Of a stretch of DNA of 33,361 nucleotides, positions 32,642 through 33,361 are shown one piece after another; the first letter of the stretch is position 1; each line of letters opens with the position of its first letter. The position numbers and the translations under genes are program-made. The DNA is from Gemmatimonadota bacterium. Its GTDB lineage: Bacteria; Latescibacterota; UBA2968. The notes under the pieces are model-generated. The model was not told where the DNA came from, did not search any database, and saw only the letters and a list, made by a program, of their open reading frames with translations. The stretch is taken from contig JAPPAB010000153.1 in assembly GCA_026705765.1 (NCBI GenBank), positions 1-33,361 on the forward strand, written 5' to 3'.

Positions 32642-33361
32642 TTAAATATCTCCAACCACGCGATCGTAAAATGCCAGATACTGATCGCGATCATCACCAT
32701 CGAGCAATGCCATTGCCTCGCGGGGATGCTGGTTGTGCTGGCCCGTGATGTTATAGGGAACCAGAGGGCCCCAAGTCATTTCGCTACGCAACTTGACAAA
32801 ATGATCTTCCAGCAACTTATAGACGGGACGGATCTTAAACTTGGGATTCCGCAAAAAACCGAGCAACAATTCCATGGGACAATTGCCCGCACCGCGACCC
32901 AATCCATCCACTGTAGCGTCAATCCGATTGGCTCCCAGAATAATAGCCTCAATAGTATTGGCAAATGCCAGTTGCTGGTTATTGTGCGCGTGAATGCCCA
33001 CCTCTTTACCCGAACCCTTGGTCGCTTCCATGTATTTTCGCACCAGCATATCGACCTGTTCGCGATACAGCGCACCAAAACTATCTACCACGCAAATCGT
33101 GCCCACAGGGGTTTGCATCAACACTTCTAACGCCTGATCAATCTCGACATCTTGCACTCTCGAAATCGCCATAATATTACAACTCGTTTCATACCCCTTC
33201 TCGTGGGCATCGAGCAACATTTCAACAGTCTCGGGAATTTGCTCGACATAACACGCCACGCGCACCATATCGACCACACTCTCGCTGGATGGCAGAATAT
33301 CTTCAGCCCAATCGCTCTTGCCCGCATCCGCCATAATTGCGAGTTTCATCCCCGTCGCTTC
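32642..33361 (-). CDS. HMGL-like aldolase / pyruvate-carboxyltransferase-type TIM barrel, 5' end beyond window
   Basis: The frame is open through the right edge and ends at 32642, giving at least 239 residues. An internal ATG at 33349 is not preceded by a ribosome binding site, and the barrel start (the usual D-TLRDG motif) is missing, so the gene is cut. The signature [15 protein letters not shown] supplies the two metal histidines (HxHN), followed by [19 protein letters not shown]. This is the 4-hydroxy-2-oxovalerate aldolase / isopropylmalate synthase superfamily. The [11 protein letters not shown] form is closest to uncharacterised aldolase-domain proteins. It lies 13 bases upstream of trpB, probably in the same operon. 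Confidence 0.82.
   Translation of the reverse strand, partial: EATGMKLAIMADAGKSDWAEDILPSSESVVDMVRVACYVEQIPETVEMLLDAHEKGYETSCNIMAISRVQDVEIDQALEVLMQTPVGTICVVDSFGALYREQVDMLVRKYMEATKGSGKEVGIHAHNNQQLAFANTIEAIILGANRIDATVDGLGRGAGNCPMELLLGFLRNPKFKIRPVYKLLEDHFVKLRSEMTWGPLVPYNITGQHNQHPREAMALLDGDDRDQYLAFYDRVVGDI

Overview
The window comes from a heterotrophic, menaquinone-using bacterium of an uncultured, Latescibacterota/Poribacteria-like type. This is inferred from gene content only: two phytanoyl-CoA-dioxygenase-family proteins, a LarA-family racemase, a sulfatase, a DegT aminotransferase, a mannonate dehydratase and a MenG methyltransferase. Genes are densely packed with strong GGAGG-type ribosome binding sites. 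There are no rRNA or tRNA genes, CRISPR arrays or complete insertion sequences.

Region 1 (1-8075). A truncated PD-(D/E)XK Rpn-type nuclease gene enters from the left edge on the minus strand. After a 412-base intergenic stretch comes a plus-strand cluster: a nickel-pincer LarA-family racemase, a PhyH dioxygenase preceded by a promoter and hairpin leader, a cytosolic-looking sulfatase, a sodium/solute symporter, a secreted GH-A-clan glycosidase, a 39-residue membrane peptide and a GNAT acetyltransferase. It reads as a carbohydrate or organosulfate utilisation module.

Region 2 (8080-16582, minus). A tight eight-gene operon runs uxuA, D-cysteine desulfhydrase/ACC-deaminase-like enzyme, NCS2 permease fused to an RsbW/HATPase-like domain, pncC, DegT aminotransferase, HpcH/HpaI aldolase, beta-helix protein, PhyH dioxygenase. 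Mannonate dehydratase makes 2-keto-3-deoxygluconate, a possible substrate for the HpcH/HpaI aldolase. The divergent promoter region (16583-16746) carries operator-like dyads.

Region 3 (16747-20071, plus). A NodB-like protein is followed by a three-part APC transporter - PTS EIIA - RCK_C fusion.

Region 4 (20084-33361, minus). A long aromatic and housekeeping operon reads HMGL-like aldolase (cut by the window edge), trpB, trpA, chorismate mutase, DAHP synthase, tyrA-ACT, a half-length EPSP-synthase-like protein, a 51-residue membrane peptide, aroE, menG, a membrane protein, argS, aroK, aroB, purF. Together these cover much of the shikimate pathway and its tryptophan, tyrosine/phenylalanine and menaquinone branches. 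The aroA position holds only a catalytically degraded half-protein.

The most unusual observations are the NCS2-HATPase fusion, the half EPSP synthase coupled to a small peptide and aroE, the APC-EIIA-RCK fusion, and three unrelated short tandem repeat arrays, each lying across the stop codon of a gene.
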